A stretch of DNA of 64,000 nucleotides, taken from contig OZ023274.1 in the NCBI GenBank assembly GCA_964007475.1, positions 89,489,213 through 89,553,212 on the forward strand. The letters are read 5' to 3'. The notes below the pieces were generated by a model that saw only the letters and a list, made by a program, of their open reading frames with translations, ran no database searches and was not told where the DNA came from. The first letter of the stretch is position 1. Each line of letters starts with the position of its first letter. Both the position numbers and the translations under genes were made by a program. Shown here one piece after another: positions 10,784 to 25,325 of the stretch. This DNA comes from Hybos culiciformis (lineage: Eukaryota; Arthropoda; Insecta; Diptera; Hybotidae).

Positions 10784-13770
10784 AATAAAGGACTAGTGTT
10801 AATATATATACAGATTGATTTAGCTTAAATATGAGAAATTAATAAAATCTATTTTGCATAATTAAGTTGATTCGTTCTACATACATGAAATTTAATAAAT
10901 CCACTAATTCAAATTTGATGTTCAACTAAAGGTAGTGGTCAATGGGTTATCCACACCGACTACATTGAAAAGTTTAGTTATTTCTCTTTTTTTTATCATT
11001 TTAGTTGTCAGAAGCAAGGGATTTCTTGTTTCTTTTTTGTATATCATTAAGATAAGACAGAGTGCGGTAGGTAGTATTGTGTGCATAATAAAGGAACATA
11101 GTAGTATAGTATAAACAAAATATGCTCTAAATATTTTTGATTTATAAATTTATTATTCTGTTGCAGATTACAAAACATCTTATAGAAAATATCCTGTAAG
11201 TAAGTATTATAAAATAATATAAGTTAAAAAATAATAATTTAAGTTTCTTGTTTGGCATCTGCATTACAAAATGCACATAAAAACAGACAATAATAGAAAA
11301 AATAAAAAATAAAAATTACAAAAATAACAAGATTTAGAAAATGTGCATAATAATTTTTCATATTATTTTATTAACAATACAAAACTTATATAAATTATCT
11401 AATACAAAATATTCCATGATTGATTATTTCCTAAAAATATTTGACTTATAATGTTAAAATGTATATTATATACATAGTTTTGAAATCTTGTTTTAAAATT
11501 ATACATATATACTCAAACTGACGTAAAATAGAGATGACTATACGAGTTATATTAAAAAGTTTTAATATGCAGATGATATTATTTATTTTAACAATTTTGC
11601 TCTTGGGAATATACAAAATTTTGGTGCACCTATTTGAACATTTTTTACAATGATAATAAACATTATAAAAGGTTAATTTAACAACAAGTTAGATTTGAAA
11701 TATTCGATTGAAAATATAGTTAAGGTGTATATAAATTAGGAGAAATTTATATCTAAAATCAGTAAGCAAGCACATTTGGGTTGAGTATCTATTTGTATAT
11801 AAAGTAATGATTAATTGATGTTAATTTAATGGGACCCTTTAAATTAAATGCGAGACTTTTATATGGAAGTAAAAGGCTATTTTTCATTGCTATCACAAAT
11901 GGCTAGTTTTACTAAAATTATACACTATTTCGATTTGACCCACATCTTATACCTGCATGACTAGGACTACACATTAATTTCAGTATAATATTATTTTGAT
12001 GTGGAGAGGCAAATTCCTTTTTTTTTGTCAATTAATAACGCATTCTTGTCGGTCGATAATATATTTTATCTTAAACCTAACGACACAAATACACATTCAT
12101 AAATTTAAATTAAATTTATTAATTTTTTTTTTTTTAAAAGCATAATTAAAAATATGATTTTGTGTGCTTATCGCTTGATTTAAAAGCAATAAAAAAGTAA
12201 TTCAAAATTATTTTAAAACGTGTTTTTTTTTATTGATTTATTGATTTTAATTATAAAAATTATACAAAAATTATATAGATCGCATATAAAAATCCCCTTC
12301 AAATTTCAAATACAAAGCATAATATGATAATAAACCAAAAAGCATAAAAAAAAAAAAAAAATAAAAGAATTAACGCCCACCATAATTATGCGATTGCAAA
12401 TTTTTTTTTTCTTCATTATTATATATTTTTTTTTGCCAATTTCGTTCTACTTAAGTACCTATGTTGGATATCATATATAGATATAATATTATGTATATTA
12501 TGTTTTATTAATGGAACATAAGATAGAACTAAATATGCTCTTTTTAAAATGCACATATGTATAATATACATACATAATACTTTTTAGATATTTTTTAAAC
12601 GAAGGAAAAAAAGTAAAAAAAAATTCAAGACGTTTTATAATTATTACTATAAATCAAATTTGATTTATCTATAGCTTATTAACGTAATTTCATAAAAAAT
12701 ATATATAGGTATATTGATACATACATATATTGATTTAGTTTTCTAAAATAAATAATTAAGTCGATTATAAAATTTCTGGTTTTTCTTATAAAATCATTTA
12801 TGAACGTATAAATTTATTCAGAATATCTTAATCTTTAAGATACTTGAAGGGCTTTCATTTAATATAGTTTAAACTTCATGTCATACATATATAAAGTTTT
12901 GAGATTTTATTTGAACCCACAATTGTACAGAAAATATATGAACCAGAATATTTAGATTTAAGCAAGTGAAAAATTTGGAGAGTTTAGGTTATTCTATAGA
13001 TTTTTGTCAGAACTATTCACTTATTCTGAAATTTGTAATTTAGAATAGAATTATAATGATATTATTTATTTTCAGTGATATAAAAAGCGTGGGTAATAAT
13101 ATATAAATATTTGTGAGTTTAAATAATTTGATATGTAAATAATTTTGTATAAGTTACAATCAAACAACTATAAAAACTATTTTTTATTTCTGTCAATATG
13201 CTTTTTTTTTAACGTAATCTTGTCTTAAATATTTGCATATTTACATTTCTGATAAAAACAAATAATATCTGTTTATTTAATATTCTTTTTGACAATTTAA
13301 TATTACGATGGATGGATTAATTACATTCTTTCAAAACACTTTTACTATTTCATTGATCGTGAAATGAAATATAAAATGTATTCGTAGAAAATTATTGAAA
13401 ATAAGAAAAAATATATGTAGCCCCTGGTTTGGGTTATGACCAAAGTATCTTAAAATTAAAATATATTTAAATAGAAATATTGAAAACGGACTTCATACTT
13501 CATTTATGAGACACTGTTCTATTTTTTTTCTATAGGAACTATTTTTTGTATTTTTTTCAGTAGGTTTCTCCATAAACTTTTTGTATTTAATTCAACAACA
13601 ATAATAGTAATAGAATTTTGAAAGAACATTTTATGTGATATGTACATACCTTCGTACACACAATATTACTGTCAAATAGAATTCTGAACTGACATTATTT
13701 GTTCTTATCAGAAAAAAACATTGACAAAAAGAAGAAATGGTATTAATATTATGTATCCTAGTCCAAACCC
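10784..13770. other. A+T-rich intergenic DNA, no gene seen
   Basis: Nearly 3 kb without a credible coding frame on either strand. It contains poly-A/T runs (12120-12135, 12350-12365) and TATATA stretches. If the large duplication is real, this part should correspond to about 45.7-47.8 kb, but I could not find a convincing match by eye. Confidence 0.5.
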
Positions 13771-13830
13771 TTTGAGACAATCGGGTTCTAAACTTTTTTT
13801 TAGATTCTATAATCGAGATCTATCTATCCA

Positions 13831-14110
13831 ACATACTAATTTTCATAGGAAACTATTAAAACTTAAAAAAAATATATATATAAATGTTTTATAAGAAAAT
13901 TATTTAGACCCTTGACGGTTGAGGAATTCATAGTGCCAAACCTAAATCGTAGAGCCTGCTAGTTTAGTCGGTGTGAAAATGAACGAGACTTATTACATTT
14001 TGGCATTCAAATCGATTGGGTAATTTATACGTTATAAATTTATTAGTTATTAATAAAAACATGTAGTCCGTTTTTTAATTTTTGATGGAAAACGGGCAAA
14101 AAATAATTTA
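13831..14110 (+). repeat. Dispersed repeat copy and duplication anchor (pairs with 47883-48130)
   Basis: Shared with 47883-48130 in the same order: ACATACTAATTTTCAT at 13831 and 47883; ATTTTGGCAT at 13997 and 48023; and a T-run followed by AAT(T/A)TTTGAT(G/A) and an A/G-rich stretch at 14071 and 48100. Offsets are 34,052, 34,026 and 34,029. A third, partial relative is at 36090-36170. The family has no visible protein and may be the 3' part of a retroelement. Confidence 0.65.
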
Positions 14111-17035
14111 CTCGATCAATACATATTTGGAAAAAAATTAAAATTTTAAATGATTATCCGTTCCTCATACTAATCTTAGAAATAATTGCGTAAATGTTTA
14201 ATGCGAGAAAAATTAAATTATGCATGTTTTCTGATTCAAATATCTTGTTTATAGTCTATTATTATTAATTAAATTTGTGAAAATCAATTAATTATTTTTG
14301 TCATCTAAATTGTTAAATTTTTCAGTATAGCATTTCTAATAATAAAGAATAAAAATTCAAGGATAAAATTTTTAAAATAAAAAATTTCTTAATTTTCAAA
14401 ATTGTATAAAATTGTAAAAATTGATCTATTATGCACATTTCATTTTCTCTACAAAACTCTATTTCTTGTTAATTTAAATTTTTTACAGTGCAAAATAAAA
14501 TGTTTGTCTGGGTCTAGCTGATTTCAACCCTTAAAAATTTTTTTTTTATTGTTGTTGTTATTATTATAAAATGAATTTATTATTTTTCATTATTATATGT
14601 TTATCAAAAAAAAATATATAAAAAATGCGCCATATATGTATCTAATTTAAGTCATTAATTTTAATAATTCTTAATGAAACACAAATGATGAGTTAGGCTC
14701 ATTTAGTCGACTGCTGCAATTTTAATAATTTTATATATACCAAAATATTGAACATATTTAAATAATAATGATTTGGGTTTACTTAATTTTTTATTTGTTT
14801 TACTTACTGAGTGTGGTCGTAGGCTTGTTTATCATAAGAGGCCACAATTAATACAGGTTTTTAGTTGCATAACAAAATGCTTAAGAATATTTTTTTATTT
14901 CAAAAAATAACGCAAAGATGTGAAGAAAAAACAGAAATTCATGCTTTAATGGAATATAAACTGTCAGAATTCTCATAAGTGTGGTATAGTCCACCTCATT
15001 ATTTTTGTTACGTACATTTATTATTCCAATGGTTTGAATAAATATAGTTTCAAGATGCTAATTCAAATTTCGAATAAAAGTTCCAAATATTCTTCATATA
15101 AAATCCATCTTTTGATTTGACAGTTTATATTTTTATTTTGAACACAATATTATGTTATGAATTTATTTCATTTTTAAAATTGTTTTTTTTACATATCGAA
15201 CCAAACAATAAATAATTTTTATTTCAAGAATTTATCGTTTTGAATGTTGAATAAATTTGTCTGCGCTCGCTGTTATACTTAAATGCATTAATATTGAAAT
15301 AGCAATTTTTATAATTTTCATAACTTTTGATTTCAAGCTAATTATTACTTATTTCAATTTTTTTTTTGTTCCTTTTTTAGACTGACTTTTAGCTTTATGA
15401 TTAATACTTAAAAGTTAATTTATGTTTTATTTTTTTTGTTTTATATTTTTTTTTTTTTTTTGTAAAATAAATACTTGCATAAAAATTGTTGTTTGGTCAT
15501 GCTAAATAACATTTAAATATATAAATGCTGAAAAGACTTATAAAGATTTAAAAAAAAAAAAGTTTTAAATTAAGTATTTTTATGTAATTTCATAAATTAC
15601 TACAGAAAAATAAATTAGAGAATTATTATTCATCTTTTGCAGTATAATAATTAAACTAAACAAAAAAAATATTTAATAGTTTTTCTATGAATTAATTCTT
15701 GATTAATAGACTCCTATAATTTTTAATCTAAGAGAATTTAATTAGTTTTCAACTATATACCTACATTAATATAATTAAAGAAAGTAGTTTGTTATGTAAT
15801 TACCTTAATTAATATAATTATAAATAATATCATCATAATATATTGCATAATTTAACTTTAACTTACATCAGAAGTTGTTATTCTGATCAGGTCCATCAGA
15901 AGCGAATTTAATCTAAGATAAAAAAAATTTGGCCACATCTAAAATGTACTAAGAAATTAAAAGTAATGAAACATAATTCTAGAATTGAAATTTAAACCAT
16001 CAATATCATACACTATCAACTTTTAATAGTTAATACTTTATTTCTTTTAATTTATTTATATCAAATATATCATCAAAAACTTTATAAATTCTTTAAATCT
16101 GCTTCAACTTAAACAAGAATTAATAGAGGAACTTGATTCAGTGCATATGTAAATATTACTTATGTACTATGATGATCTAATCATTTATATTTATCGATTT
16201 CATTTTTGTAATTATTGTAGATTTCATTTTATATAGCAACAAAAAATACAAATAAAATTAATAATTATTAAATTATAATAATATTCTTAATTAAGCTTTT
16301 TTTTCAATATTATTATTAAGTAAACAATTCATTTTTATATAATTTTATTGCACAAATAGTCAAATCATGTAATATGCTGAATGCTGCTTATAATAATAGT
16401 AATATTTTTAATACATACTATGTGAAAAAAAGTAAGGCTTATGTTAGTTAGTATTTATTTAATTTGTGTAGTTAATATGCCAAAATTACGAAATCGTCCT
16501 CTTCTTAATTAAAAATTTTGTTATACAAAAATAAGAAATAGAAAATACCTTATATTCTTATCAGAAATTCGTTCTTTAATAAAATAAATTTAACAAACAT
16601 TTTTTTTTGGGAGGCCTAAAATAAGTAAGAGGTAATAGTACTAAGCTAATGTTAAATAATTATTATTTAAATACATATATATTAATATATATTAGAATAT
16701 AGAGTTTTAATTTATTTAACATTTTTTTCATTTCTTACATTTTGAAGATGACGACGTTGGCGGGTTTAGATTTAATGTTTAAAAATTTTATGACTAAAAT
16801 TAACATTTTAATTATATTTGAAATATTTTCTGTATGTAAGAATTTTAATTATTATTAACTATATATATTTTTGTTATACAATATTAGATGAAGTTAATAA
16901 TTTTATGATTGAATGCCATTATTATCTCATTTAATATAATATTTATTTTTTTTTTTTATATTTTCTAGGGAAGAGTTCTTCTGAGAAGATGTATTAAAAC
17001 TTGTGAATATAGCTAATATTTAACGAATAAAAACT
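14111..17035. other. A+T-rich intergenic DNA, no gene seen
   Basis: No complex open frame on either strand. It contains poly-T runs (14535-14550, 15355-15367, 15450-15462) and TATATA tracts. A weak match, TGCACATTTCAT near 14430 to TGCATATTTCAT near 48300, would fit the duplication offset but is too short to stand alone. Confidence 0.5.
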
Positions 17036-17140
17036 TCGATAGAAGTATATTCGATAGAAGTATATTAGATATAATTATATTAGATAGAATTACATTTAGA
17101 TAGTATATTAGATAGAAGTATATTAGATAGAAAAATATCC
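17036..17140 (+). repeat. 15-bp minisatellite (GATAGAAGTATATT unit)
   Basis: About seven degenerate copies of a 15-bp unit. The first two starts (CGATAG at 17037 and 17052) are exactly 15 bp apart, and later copies vary the spacing and bases (TTAGATAGAATTACA and similar). No coding context. Confidence 0.75.
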
Positions 17141-17365
17141 AGATATAATAATTCGGTTTGGTTTAAAGTATTTAGTATTAAGTCTTACTTAAATATACTG
17201 AAATCTAAAAATTTATCGCTCATTAAAGATCATCTATAATATATTTCATATGTTATTATGATAATAATAACTATGAAATTTTTTTTTTTTTAAAACATGA
17301 AAATAAAAAATAATCCAATGATAATAATATTACCGCTTTCTGTCGATAAAAAGAATAAAGATGTG

Positions 17366-17560
17366 ATTAAATGTGCACACTATATGTGTGTAAACATGTA
17401 CCAATATTTTAATGCGAAATAAATTTTAATTTATAATGTAAAAGAAAAAAATAAATAAATAAATACCTAAAGTCGGGTATAAAAAAAAAATTATGTTGCC
17501 GATAATTAGTTTCAGTAAAAATTATAATAAAAATATTAATATAAAAAAGATAAACTGGTA
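17366..17560 (+). repeat. Duplicated block, copy 1 (pairs with 51351-51560)
   Basis: AAATTATGTTGCCGATAATT at 17488-17507 corresponds to AAATTATGCTGTCGATAATT at 51483-51502. Both are followed by AAAAATT, an A/T-rich spacer, and then TAAACTGGTA(C/T)AATAA (about 17552 and 51542). A shorter match around TGCACA lies near 17373 and 51358. The offset is 33,995 at CGATAATTAG (17500 and 51495). Confidence 0.7.
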
Positions 17561-18545
17561 CAATAAAAAGAATTTAAATTAAAAAGTAACACTAAGTAAG
17601 AAAAAAAAAAATAAGAAAAAAATTATTAAAGAATTCGTGTAGGTAATAAGGTGCTAAATAAAATGTTGACTGCATTTTTTATTTTCTCATATTCTCTTAT
17701 AATGATGCAATATATATTTTTAGAATGCATTTCAAAATAAAAGATTCAAATTAAAAAAAAGTCCAAAAATTATATAAACACATAAACATGATGTATGTAG
17801 AGGTGAAGAAACAGAAGAATTTAAAACACGAAGTTTATTTAAAATATTTACATTTAAGATTGCTTTTAATCCCAATTCTGAAACAGTGTTTGAATTTGTC
17901 CATCACACACTAAAATACTATTAAACTAGGCCGATTTAATGCCAAAATATGCCTTAACTAGTCAATTTATAAGTTAAATGATTAGATTCTTAAATGACAG
18001 TATCGCAGTTAAAAGCCTGGCTAGGGTGCTAATTATTTTTATAAAAAAAAATTTATATTTTCAGACTGGATCATGTAAGTTGTTATTGTAAAACGTTCCG
18101 AATTTTTCTGAGGATTTGCATTTGAATTGAGGGCTGAATATAAATTTCGATTAAAGTTAATATGTGGGAAGTGCTTTGAATCGAAATGTGGTAAACTGTT
18201 CTGTATACAGTTTTATCCTTTTGCATTAAATTTTGATTTTATGAAATGATTTATTATGATATAATATATGAATATTAAAAGTGTTTATTTCTGAAAGAAA
18301 GTTGTCGAATTTGAACTGGTTTTTTTTTTTTGATTATCTAGCTAACCACTTGGGCGACGATATTCTCTAAATGAAATATTTACTTAATTATTATCCAGGT
18401 CCCTTACCAATGATTTTTTTTATTTTTATTATATGAAAAAAAAGTTTACTGCAGTTTTTCATTCTATGACAAAAAAAATTAATTCTTGCTTGCATGAAAA
18501 TTTTTTTTTTATTATTTTTTTTAGTATGCATACAGAGCATATTTA

Positions 18546-19310
18546 TTTTCGCGCAGTAAATTTTTCATAAAAAAAAAAAAATGAAAAATAAAAATAAAAA
18601 CATAAACGAAAAAAAAAAAGAAGAAAAAAAATGCGTGATAAATATGAAAGTTCCACGTTGTTTTTTGTTTTTATTTTGTTTCTGATTCTTGTTTTTATTA
18701 TTATTTTATGCGATTTTTTGTTTTTTTTTTTTTTTTTATTATTCTCAATGAAATTAAAATGAATTGGGGGCATACACAGTGTACATACAACTTGGTATGT
18801 ATATAGTTTTTTTTTCATTTATTAAAATCAAAAATATAAATCTAATATCTCTTCTCTGTAAAAAGAGAATTCGCTTACAGGTCTCTCTAATAATTTGAAA
18901 ATCATAGTATAATAAAAATACGCAAATATCTTAAAATTGAGAAAAATTGTAGGTAATGTATTTTTTATACAAGCATAGAATATATGTATTATACATAAAT
19001 TTCCAAAAAAAAAAAAAAAAATAGAAATAAATTAATTTAATTTTAACATATAAAGAGAATAATTAGTTAGAGAGAATTTTCATTTAACACAATCATACAA
19101 AAAAAAAAAATACATATTCAAAAGGAGGAATATTTTGCTCAAAATGAGGGTACCCTTTTTTTTCTTTTAATTTTTACAATTATACAATTAATTGAAAAAA
19201 AAAAAAGGAAAAAATTATTAATATTAATACAACATTGTATTCGCATATCATATATTATTTACCCAACGTTGCGTTGAATTTTTTCTTTGTTATGTTTTTG
19301 ATTTTTTCTT
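18546..19310 (+). repeat. Duplicated block, copy 1 (pairs with 52483-53118)
   Basis: A run of anchors at consistent offsets: TTTTCGCGCA at 18546 and 52483 (33,937); a GTTGTTTTT..TTTTGTTT stretch ending in GATTCTT at 18684 and 52601 (33,917); AGAGAATTC at 18864 and 52807 (33,943); TATTTTGCT at 19131 and 52934, then GTACCC at 19150 and 52954 (33,804); TTGATTTTT at 19298 and 53108 (33,810). Single anchors are short, but their order and spacing are preserved. The minus-strand open frame at 18543-18818 is a Lys/Phe artefact. Confidence 0.65.
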
Positions 19311-21700
19311 ATACCTATGTTTATGTATAAATTTCATTAAGTAGTTATGGTTATTAATGTCTATCACCATATAACATTTCTTTTTAAAATGCACCAATTT
19401 CAGCTAATAAAATATTAATAATTGTTAATTTGAACAAAAAATGATAAATTAATCCAATAAACTCTCTGTGATAGCGAACTAAAATTAAGAATTTAATCCA
19501 TTGCTTGTAGTCCAAAAATTATTACGAAAATAAACCCTTATTCAAAAAAAAGTTAGAAATAAAATTGAATTATATATTTATGTTTTATTTTAAAAGATAA
19601 CTAGTAAGGGTTTGAAAATATTAAAGAGAATTAAAGCAGTGTTAAATATTCAATATAGTATTAAATATAATTTTTCCCTCTTAAAATAATAATTCGTGCT
19701 CTCTTACAAGTTCGCTCTAGTCCTTTATTAAGTATTATTTTTTATTTCGAATTCCTATAAGAGAATAAAGAGAAAATTTGTTAACAAAAAAAATAGAAGA
19801 ATGTTACAACGAGTACCTTCTGTATCTCAAAGATATTTTTCAATGGAATAAGAATATGAAGAATTGAATATATACGTAAAAATAAAAATAATAATAAAAC
19901 ATTTTTATAATGGGTATAGGTGAAAAAAGAACCGAGAAAACAATACGAAAAAAATATGTACTTACACACTATATTTTTTAGTCCACTATTGATTGCTGAT
20001 GAGAAAGGCTATAATAGTTTAATCTTTTATCCTGTTTGATAACAAATTGATTCAATATATACATATAAAATAAACCCGGATAAAAGTTATAATATTAATC
20101 TTTGAAATCAATATATTCTTTTCAATAAAAATTAGAGAAAATTTTCTATCGCAAAATTTTTAATAAATTTTTGGTGTCACAAAAAGATATTAAATTAAAA
20201 TAAATTGTTTATTAAAAATAAAAATTGAAATTAATATTCCCTGACTTAGAAAATATATCTTGGTTAGAATATTGTTGTTTTTCTACTACGAAATTATCAA
20301 TATTGGAATAATAATTAGAAATCTACTACTAGTAAGATTTTCTTTTTATCTATAACGTCACATGTAAAATAATTGAATACATAAATTTGGAATTATTATG
20401 GAATTACCAAACATCTTCTAATTTAATTAATTCTGTTTAAACTTCTTCATGACTATACCTAATATACATAATTTTTTCAAGATAATTTGCCTACTTAATA
20501 CTTTATTTGTTAACTGAGAATGAAACTTATCCATGTACCATGTTTATAAAATAAGTTTAAAAGTTTTTTCACAAATACTTATCAGTTGGAAGTTAGAAAA
20601 TTTTTCAATTGGCTGTATATAAGTTAAATTATTTAATTATTTATTTTTACTATCATGATCTTGTTAAATCCATTAGTTTGTTCACTTAGTTTCATAAAAG
20701 TCAAATATCGATATGTCACGAAGCTATAGACAATTTTTATTTGGGAATAACAATATAATTTGTAAACTTATGAATTTTTTAATTTAATTATATAATTTTC
20801 TTTCCAATCTTTTTCTACAAGTATGTAAAAAAAAATATTTTTGTACAATATTTTGTTTATAATTATCAAAAACATAAATTTAGGTAAATGGTTTTGTCAG
20901 TTGGATAATAAAAAAAAAGTATTTCCAAGCTAGAAGTCAGACTAGTTGTGTTTGAATCTACAATTAAACTGAAATTATATACTTCAGATATTTTCGTCAA
21001 ACATAATTATTATAAATTTTTAACTATCATTATATCAAATAGTTTACCCATAATTCAAGAAGAATACAAACAGATCTTTATTCGATAAAACATTCGATAA
21101 AACAATTATAAATTTAATAATTTTAATAAGAAAATGTTAATACAAAAAAAATATGACAGATCAATTATTATGTATGTGTATTTGCACTTAGTATGTCAAT
21201 TCAAATTTTTCAATTATTTAAAGGCTCATTTAACACTGAATTTTCGTTCAAAATTAGTGTTTATATAGGTAATAATTATTAAAGCTTAAATGCTGTCTGA
21301 AATTCATATATATATGGACTGGACATGGACATGAGAAATCCTTTTGAATAATATACATACCATTCCATATTTAAAGAAAAACAAAACGAAAATAAAAATA
21401 TATTTTTTTTGTAAAAAAAAAAAATATATAACAAAAAAATTGCACTGAAATGCATATTACGTACATAATTTAAATTTAAGTAAAGTACATTCTGTTTTAA
21501 TACCAAATTAAAATTAGGGGAGAAAATAAATTGTATATTAACTTTTTATTATAACCTGCTCATTATAAGCGATTTGAATAAAATTTTCAGTTGTCTTTAC
21601 GCTATTTTTGTTTTTGTAATTAGTTCGGTTTGTTTTGTAAACTAAATTTGGTTTATTTTAAGAATTTTTCATTAAGGGCCGAAGAATCAGGTATTAATGT
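19311..21700. other. A+T-rich intergenic DNA, no gene seen
   Basis: No credible coding frame on either strand; the minus-strand frames at 19781-19969 and 21279-21506 are Phe/Tyr/Leu-rich and lack any motif. It should correspond to about 53.1-55.5 kb if the duplication is continuous, but I could not align it by eye. Confidence 0.5.
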
Positions 21701-21715
21701 ACGTTGGTCAAAAAT

Positions 21716-22305
21716 AACAATCACTTAATCACTCTGCGCTAATTTTTGTTTTATGTGACGTATTGGCTTTGCAAAGTTAATATACAATGTTAAAGAAATT
21801 AATTTAATGGGACTGTGAAGTATAGAAACAAAAGTTTCTAATAAAATAAGTTTTTTTCATGAATTAATGATCAAAATCAAAATAATGGTTAAAATGAATT
21901 TTTTTCAATATCAATTTCCCAATATTCTTCAAAATTCAAAATAAGGTCCTACCTCGATAGTGCGTTACCTAAAAAAGAACTCTACATGTAAAAAAAAATA
22001 TTTCTTTAATTTTAATTTTCAGAAATAACAAATCTAAAATTTAACTTAAATGGAGTTTATTATATTTAATTACTATTTTATCTCTTACTCTTGTACATAA
22101 TTAAAAATGTAAAAATCAACCACCCTCAAACTATTCGATTTTGTAATGGTGGTTGTTACGAAAAAAAAAAAAGGTTTCCCGCGAGGCAACATAAGCAATT
22201 TATATTCTTAGTTTTATTTTTTTTTTGTAAGGATCGTAGAAGTATAAGTATATTGATAACGAAACGATTAAAAAGGAGCGCAAATGTGTGCATTATATTG
22301 CAAAA
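21716..22305 (+). repeat. Duplicated block, copy 1, right-most anchors (pairs with 55541-56190)
   Basis: AACAATCA at 21716 and 55541 (offset 33,825) is followed by GCGCTAA at 21736 and 55568 (33,832). Loosely similar sequence follows in both. A weaker match, GCGCAAATG at 22276 to GCGCCAAATTG at 56162 (33,886), continues the series. These are the furthest right anchors I trust; the two overlapping open frames at 22091-22428 are poly-Lys/Phe artefacts. Confidence 0.5.
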
Positions 22306-22309
22306 AAAA

Positions 22310-25300
22310 AATGTGTAAAAAGGGGTTTCAAATAACTTGTGGTCTTTTTTCCTTATTTTTTTTTTTTTATTTTTATATTTTTGAATAAAAATGTGTGAGT
22401 TTGAATGAAATTTCCCAAATCGTGTCAATAGTGATTGAAGGTGTTCAAAGTTATGTTTGGATTAAATCTAATGTCAACAATTTAACACCGTTTTCTTGAT
22501 GTCAATCTCAATAAGTTCAGTTGAATGAATGTCCTTTTAATTGACGAAAAATCGTTCTATTATCTAAACAATAAAAAATATTTCTGGTTTTGTAGGTTAT
22601 GAAAAATAATAAAAAAGTATATTATTAATTGAAAATTTGAATGTTTTTAATAATTAGATTAAACATTTAAGATATAGAATTATCAACTTCACTTATATCT
22701 AATTATATATCTGAAAATAATGTTATCCTTTGAGAAAAGAAAATAGTTTTCATAAAATTAAAATTGGCAAAAAATAAAAGATTACCTATACTCATAAAAT
22801 TTATAATGAGGAATTTTAAAAAATCTATATTATATATTTCTCTCTCTATAAAATGCGGGTTCCTAAACTTTGATTTTCTGTTAATTTACCTTTTCACGCA
22901 AAGACAAAAAAAAAAACAAAAAAAAAAAAACAAAATAAATTTAATATGTAATGTACATATATTTTTGGACAAGGTTTTCATTATACATATATATATACAT
23001 TAAAAGATAGAGCTATGTAAATTTAAATCAAGGTGAAAATGAACATTGAATAATTTTTAGAATGTTTTAATTGAAATTCACTTATTATATATATATATTT
23101 ATATTTATGTATATACTTGAATTTATATGGAAAAATATATTAAAACACACCGTCCCTCCTTTGGGCTATTGAATCTTTTAATTTTTTTTTTCCTCGTATA
23201 ATCTTATTAAATTTACATATTAATCAACGGATTTTAATTACCCTTCCACCGCATACAAATAATTTATAAGAAAGTTTTCTAAAATGTATATAATTCTGTG
23301 TTAGAGCTTTATAATATTGATTGGGAAAAAATTTTTGGACAAAATTTATAACATAACATAAAATAATTTAGACCTTTGTACATAATTGATTTTGTTATAG
23401 TTTTCTTACACATCCTTTAATACCCCAATCTAGACGGACAGAACAATACGCTTTGCGATTAAGTTAAAAATTTAAAATTATAATAATTAAAAGCCTAATA
23501 ATTATATGTTGGATATTTTTCCTCTATACTTAAACTAAGTCCTGTAAACTTTAAACTTTTGATTTCAATTTGTTATAGAATTTGAACCTATCTGAAGAAT
23601 AAAATCTATCTGTCAGATTGTTTTCATGATAGTATCAAAAATAATCTTTGAAGTATCTCATGATTTTTTGGTGTACAGAAAATGTTTTATATTCACAGTT
23701 TACTTATATATTAATGAGTCTTAATGAATTTATATTTTTGTAGACATTGTAGCAATCAAGAATAATCCCTTATATGTTTTTATGAAGTTTTTGAATTGTT
23801 TGGCAAAAACTTCTTTATATACACATTTTATAGTTTCTCCTTTTTATGCCAAAGGAATATTCTCGCACATAATTTGTATGCAAAGAAAATTTTTGATTGA
23901 ATATATAAGAATGGCATACTTATAGATAGAGCTGTGCATTGAACTGTTATTATTTTACCTATGTTGAATATATAATATTATGCATATAAAATATACTTCA
24001 AATTTAGTTTGAAATTTGACTTAAGAAATTTTTTAAATATAAAAAAATTATTTCCAATTTAGCCAAATTTATGACTTAGCTTAATGTATAGGGTAGTCTA
24101 GGTTAGTTCGATTTCTGCTTTCATGCAAGATCATAATTTTATTAAATTAGGGATAAAATTAAATACTTTATTTTTGCTGTAAATTTGTGTGTAAGAAGGT
24201 GAGTACATGCTAATTGGTTATTTCTCCCTGACCACTTTATTTTCATATTTTTTTATCAGCATTTTTCCAGTTTTCCCTAGATTTGTATTTTTCACACCGT
24301 ATTTAGAAGATTTTCGAAAAACGTCAATTTGTAATTCTACATTCTTGTATATTTCAATATTAAAAATCAGATGAGGATACTGTCTTCAGTTTTGGTGTTA
24401 TTGTATTTACATTTAAGCCTATGGACGAAAAAATAGTGAATCCCAGCATGAAATATGTACGATGTACCTAAATATAATGTAAAAAAATTGAAAGAAAAAT
24501 TTTATGATCAATTAATTTATTAAGTAAAATTTTAAAAGAATATAATTATATGAACTAACAAGGACGAAGTGATATTTTGAATATTTTAAACAAATTTATA
24601 CCTTTAATATACTTATAATCAAAATAATTTTATAAGTTTTAAAAATTCTAATATAAAAATCATTAGACAACACTAAATTCTGATAATATCACGTCAGAAT
24701 TATATTTATAGACATGTTTATGATGTACACATAATACTTAATGTTTCTGTATTTAATGCAAAATGTTATTAAAAGTGTTGTAAATTAGTTAGTTAGATGT
24801 AGACAGGAGTTTGAGGTAATTATTCATTAGTACTTTCCACGTAGATAATTAGATGGACACGAAAGTATAACAGGAAAGTTTTTAATTATTGCCGATAGGT
24901 AATAATAATAATACTTTCCTTCTTCAGAGGTGTTCGTTAATATAGTATTTATAGTATATATATATAGTAAATATCTATTATGTATTTTTATGTTATTCTT
25001 TAAGAGAAAAAAAAAGTAATTTTCGTGAAGAAAGGATTTTTCATTTCTTATTATTTTTCTTTCAATGTTTTATAGGAAAATTAGTTTGGAAAATTTTTTT
25101 ACAGAACCAATATTTAACAACTATGTAGATGAAAATGGTAATACTTATGTTTAAAAGTATGTTTCACTTTTCATTTCGAATTTTCAAATTAGGTATATAT
25201 CGGAAGTTTAGCACGGATTAGTTTGAATAACATATACATATATGTATAAGCACATTTACATATATGTAAGCATAGTTCAAATCATAACATAATTCATTTA

Positions 25301-25320
25301 AGATCAGCTTTCTCCTAAAT
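22310..25320. other. A+T-rich intergenic DNA downstream of the protease gene
   Basis: Three kilobases without a credible gene. The plus-strand frame at 22764-23003 is Lys/Ile/Phe-rich. One isolated 9-mer, GTACGATGT at 24457, recurs at 58420 at an offset of 33,963; this may be a remnant of the large duplication or chance. The plus-strand frame at 25383-25646 ends inside the protease 3' region and is antisense to it. Confidence 0.5.
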
Positions 25321-25325
25321 TGTCA

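Noticed and set aside
18325..18355. TTATCTAGCT stretch resembling the miR-9 seed region
   Set aside because: Only part of the mature sequence fits, and no complementary arm lies within hairpin distance.
18543..18818. Open frames made of Lys, Phe, Ile, Tyr and Leu runs (also 5491-5833, 22091-22428, 42459-42797, 51376-51697, 52343-52699, 53957-54205)
   Set aside because: They are translations of poly-A, poly-T and simple triplets, often open on both strands at once, with no domain, no splice context and no varied composition.
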